From a bacterium (GTDB lineage Bacteria; Vulcanimicrobiota; Xenobia; Xenobiales; JADMJV01), in contig JASBRJ010000090.1 of NCBI GenBank assembly GCA_030149525.1, positions 1 to 34,026 on the forward strand: a DNA stretch of 34,026 nucleotides, given 5' to 3'. The position numbers were made by a program, and so were the translations under genes. The notes beneath the pieces are model-generated. The model was not told the DNA's origin. It did no database searches and saw only the letters and a list, made by a program, of their open reading frames with translations. Below are positions 32,247 through 34,026 of the stretch, in pieces (within the stretch, counting starts at the first letter, position 1; each line of letters opens with the position of its first letter).

Positions 32247-34026
32247 ATGTCGATTCAAAGAATGATTCTGTCTCTGGCGCTTTGCCACTCTCTCTGTCTA
32301 CCGGTGTTCGCTGAGGAGACCCACTGGGGCACCGCTGCGCCCACGGAAATCAAGGAAAGCTTTCAGGTCAACGATCCTGAGTTGGTCGCTCTGTTGGAAA
32401 AGATGACCTGGAAAGAAAAGTGTGGTCAACTCACCCAATACGCAGGTATGCTGACCGGACCCCAACCCATCAAAGCGGAGCTTTTCGATCGGTTAAGTCG
32501 TGGAGAGATCGGATCGGTGCTTTCTGTCTCGGGAGTGGAACGGTGCCGCAAGATGCAAGACGAAGCCCTGAAGAGCCGTCTGAAGATTCCGCTTCTCTTT
32601 GCTTTCGATGTCATTCATGGTTATCGCACCATTTTTCCCATTCCCATTTCCGAGGCAGCCTCTTTTGACCCCGAACTGGCTCACCAGGCGGCCCGAACCT
32701 CGGCGGTGGAAGCTGCTTCGGCAGGCATCAATTGGACCTTCGCTCCCATGGTCGACATCGCTCGGGATCCCCGCTGGGGTCGGGTGATCGAAGGGGCCGG
32801 GGAAGACCCCTATCTGGGGTCGGTCTTCGCCGACGCCAGGGTGAGAGGATTTCAGGGCCAGGACCTTGCTAAAAGCGACACGCTCGCCGCCACGGCCAAG
32901 CACCTGGGTGGTTACGGAGCGGCCGAGGGCGGTCGAGACTACGACACTTCGGAGATTTCCGAGATGACCTTGAGAGAAACTTACTTTCCCCCTTTCGAGG
33001 CGGCCATGAAAGCTGGGGTGGCAAGTGTTATGCCCAGTTTTCAAGAGACGGCGGGGAGACCGTCCCACGCCAATACTTTTCTCTTGGATCAAGTGTTGAG
33101 AAAAGAGTGGAAGTTTCCCGGTGTGATTGTTTCCGACTACGGGGCGATCGAGGAGTTGCTGAATCATCGCGTTGCCGGATCCAGGGAAGAGGCCGGAGGT
33201 CTGGCTCTGGATGCCACTGTGGACATCGATATGATGAGTGATATCTACCGAGTTCTGCCCCAGGACCCTATACTGGAGAAAGCGGTGGATGCCGCGGTTT
33301 TGAGAGTGCTGGCCCTGAAGAAAGATCTGGGACTTTTTGATGATCCCTATCGATATCTTTCTCTGGAGAGAGAAGAGGCGACCATTCTTAAGCCCGAGTA
33401 TCGCAAGCAAGCTCGGCGGGCTGCAGCGCGAGGAGCGGTTCTTTTGGAGAATAGCAAGAATCTGCTCCCCTTAAAGCTTGACGGGGTGAGGAAGATCGCC
33501 GTGATCGGACCTCTGGCTGCCGATGCCCGAAGCGCTCTGGGAGAATGGAACCTGGTGGGGCGCGCGGAGGACACGGTGAGCCCTCTTGACGGGCTTAGGA
33601 AGAATTTTTCCGCCCGTGGGGTAGAGGTGGTTCATGCTGTCGGTTGTCCCGCCTGGGAAGAGGATGAGAGTCAGATCGCTGAGGCCGTTTCTGTGGCCTC
33701 CGGCGCCGACCTCGTGATTATGGTCGTGGGCGAACCCTACGACGCCACCGGTGAATCCAGAAACCGAACTCGTATCGGGCTCCCCGGTTCTCAGCAGAGG
33801 CTCCTGGAAAAGGTGGCTGCCACCGGCAAGCCTTTGGTCACTGTTCTAGCCAACGGACGACCCTTGACTCTGGGCGAGGTTCGGGAGGTCTCTCCCACCC
33901 TTCTAGTGTTCTGGCACGCGGGAATCGAAGCGGGCAACGGTCTTTTCGATGTTCTCACTGGAGCTGAGCCGATCGGTGGGAAACTTCCCATGACCTTCCC
34001 CCGCACCGTGGGTCAGATTCCCCTCT
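32247..34026 (+). CDS. Secreted GH3 beta-glucosidase, BglX-like (runs off the window)
   Basis: Partial, 593 codons seen with no stop. A signal peptide (about 1-22, ending VFA before EETH) sends it out of the cytoplasm. The order of motifs follows E. coli BglX: LLEKMTWKEKCGQL; PLLFAFDVIHGYRTIFPI; NWTFAPMVDIARDPRWGRVIEGAGEDPYLG; AATAKHLGGYGAAEGGRDYDT; VIVSDYGAIEEL with nucleophile Asp297; then the second domain with VLLENSKNLLPL and VIGPLAADA. GH3 enzymes remove terminal beta-linked glucose. The segment PSFQETAGRP replaces the usual NSLNGxP. ATG 32247 lacks a clear ribosome site. The adjacent divergent alpha/alpha-barrel protein may act on the same substrate. Confidence 0.93.
   Translation, partial: MSIQRMILSLALCHSLCLPVFAEETHWGTAAPTEIKESFQVNDPELVALLEKMTWKEKCGQLTQYAGMLTGPQPIKAELFDRLSRGEIGSVLSVSGVERCRKMQDEALKSRLKIPLLFAFDVIHGYRTIFPIPISEAASFDPELAHQAARTSAVEAASAGINWTFAPMVDIARDPRWGRVIEGAGEDPYLGSVFADARVRGFQGQDLAKSDTLAATAKHLGGYGAAEGGRDYDTSEISEMTLRETYFPPFEAAMKAGVASVMPSFQETAGRPSHANTFLLDQVLRKEWKFPGVIVSDYGAIEELLNHRVAGSREEAGGLALDATVDIDMMSDIYRVLPQDPILEKAVDAAVLRVLALKKDLGLFDDPYRYLSLEREEATILKPEYRKQARRAAARGAVLLENSKNLLPLKLDGVRKIAVIGPLAADARSALGEWNLVGRAEDTVSPLDGLRKNFSARGVEVVHAVGCPAWEEDESQIAEAVSVASGADLVIMVVGEPYDATGESRNRTRIGLPGSQQRLLEKVAATGKPLVTVLANGRPLTLGEVREVSPTLLVFWHAGIEAGNGLFDVLTGAEPIGGKLPMTFPRTVGQIPL

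Overview
The window is a densely packed piece of a bacterial chromosome of moderate-to-high GC. No 16S or other lineage marker is visible, so the phylum is uncertain. Several clues point away from Proteobacteria. The SRP RNA is the long form with an Alu domain, as in many Gram-positive and related lineages. tadA, tRNA-Ser and SRP RNA lie together, an arrangement also known from Firmicutes. recF sits with a DciA-type helicase loader and gyrB/gyrA, while OmpR-like and SARP-like signalling is mixed with many TPR and WD40 proteins. I suspect a little-studied, possibly candidate-phylum bacterium (for example a Vulcanimicrobiota/Eremiobacterota-like lineage), but this is a weak inference.

Layout. 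1-1.5 kb: cystathionine beta-synthase (minus). 1.7-4.9 kb: a tight three-gene unit in which two membrane HD-GYP proteins flank a small protein carrying five near-perfect DGPGAGGGY repeats. 4.9-5.9 kb: a clear extended -10 promoter, then tadA, two tRNA-Ser genes and the SRP RNA; the first tRNA overlaps the 3' end of tadA. 6.1-7.9 kb: an M23 peptidase and a DUF4870-like membrane protein. 7.9-11.3 kb (minus): PilZ, PilZ, recF and an unusually long dciA, probably one transcript. 11.4-17.2 kb: a GT4 glycosyltransferase, then gyrB and gyrA. 17.2-18.5 kb: a small unknown gene overlapping a larger unknown, possibly FIST-like, gene, behind a strong hairpin. 18.5-19.6 kb: a zincin-like protein with an internal hydrophobic hairpin. 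19.6-23.6 kb: a receiver-SARP regulator and a secreted atypical kinase (minus), divergent from a membrane histidine kinase. 23.7-30.6 kb: accessory genes (an unknown beta-rich protein, a WD40 and a TPR membrane pair, a nucleotidyltransferase-fold protein, an HxpB-like phosphatase, a GAF-TPR protein, a small cationic protein and a coiled-coil protein). 30.6-34.0 kb: a glycoside-hydrolase-like gene divergent from a secreted GH3 beta-glucosidase that runs off the window.

The recurring theme is cyclic-di-GMP-type signalling. There are two HD-GYP proteins, two PilZ proteins, and a response regulator with what looks like a decayed HD domain. One HD-GYP protein and the histidine kinase share the same membrane input module. 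The housekeeping core (tadA, tRNA-Ser, SRP RNA, recF, dciA, gyrBA) is interleaved with these signalling genes. The strongest candidates for something undescribed are the HD-GYP/repeat-protein/HD-GYP unit, the tadA-tRNA overlap, and the secreted kinase encoded behind a two-component regulator.
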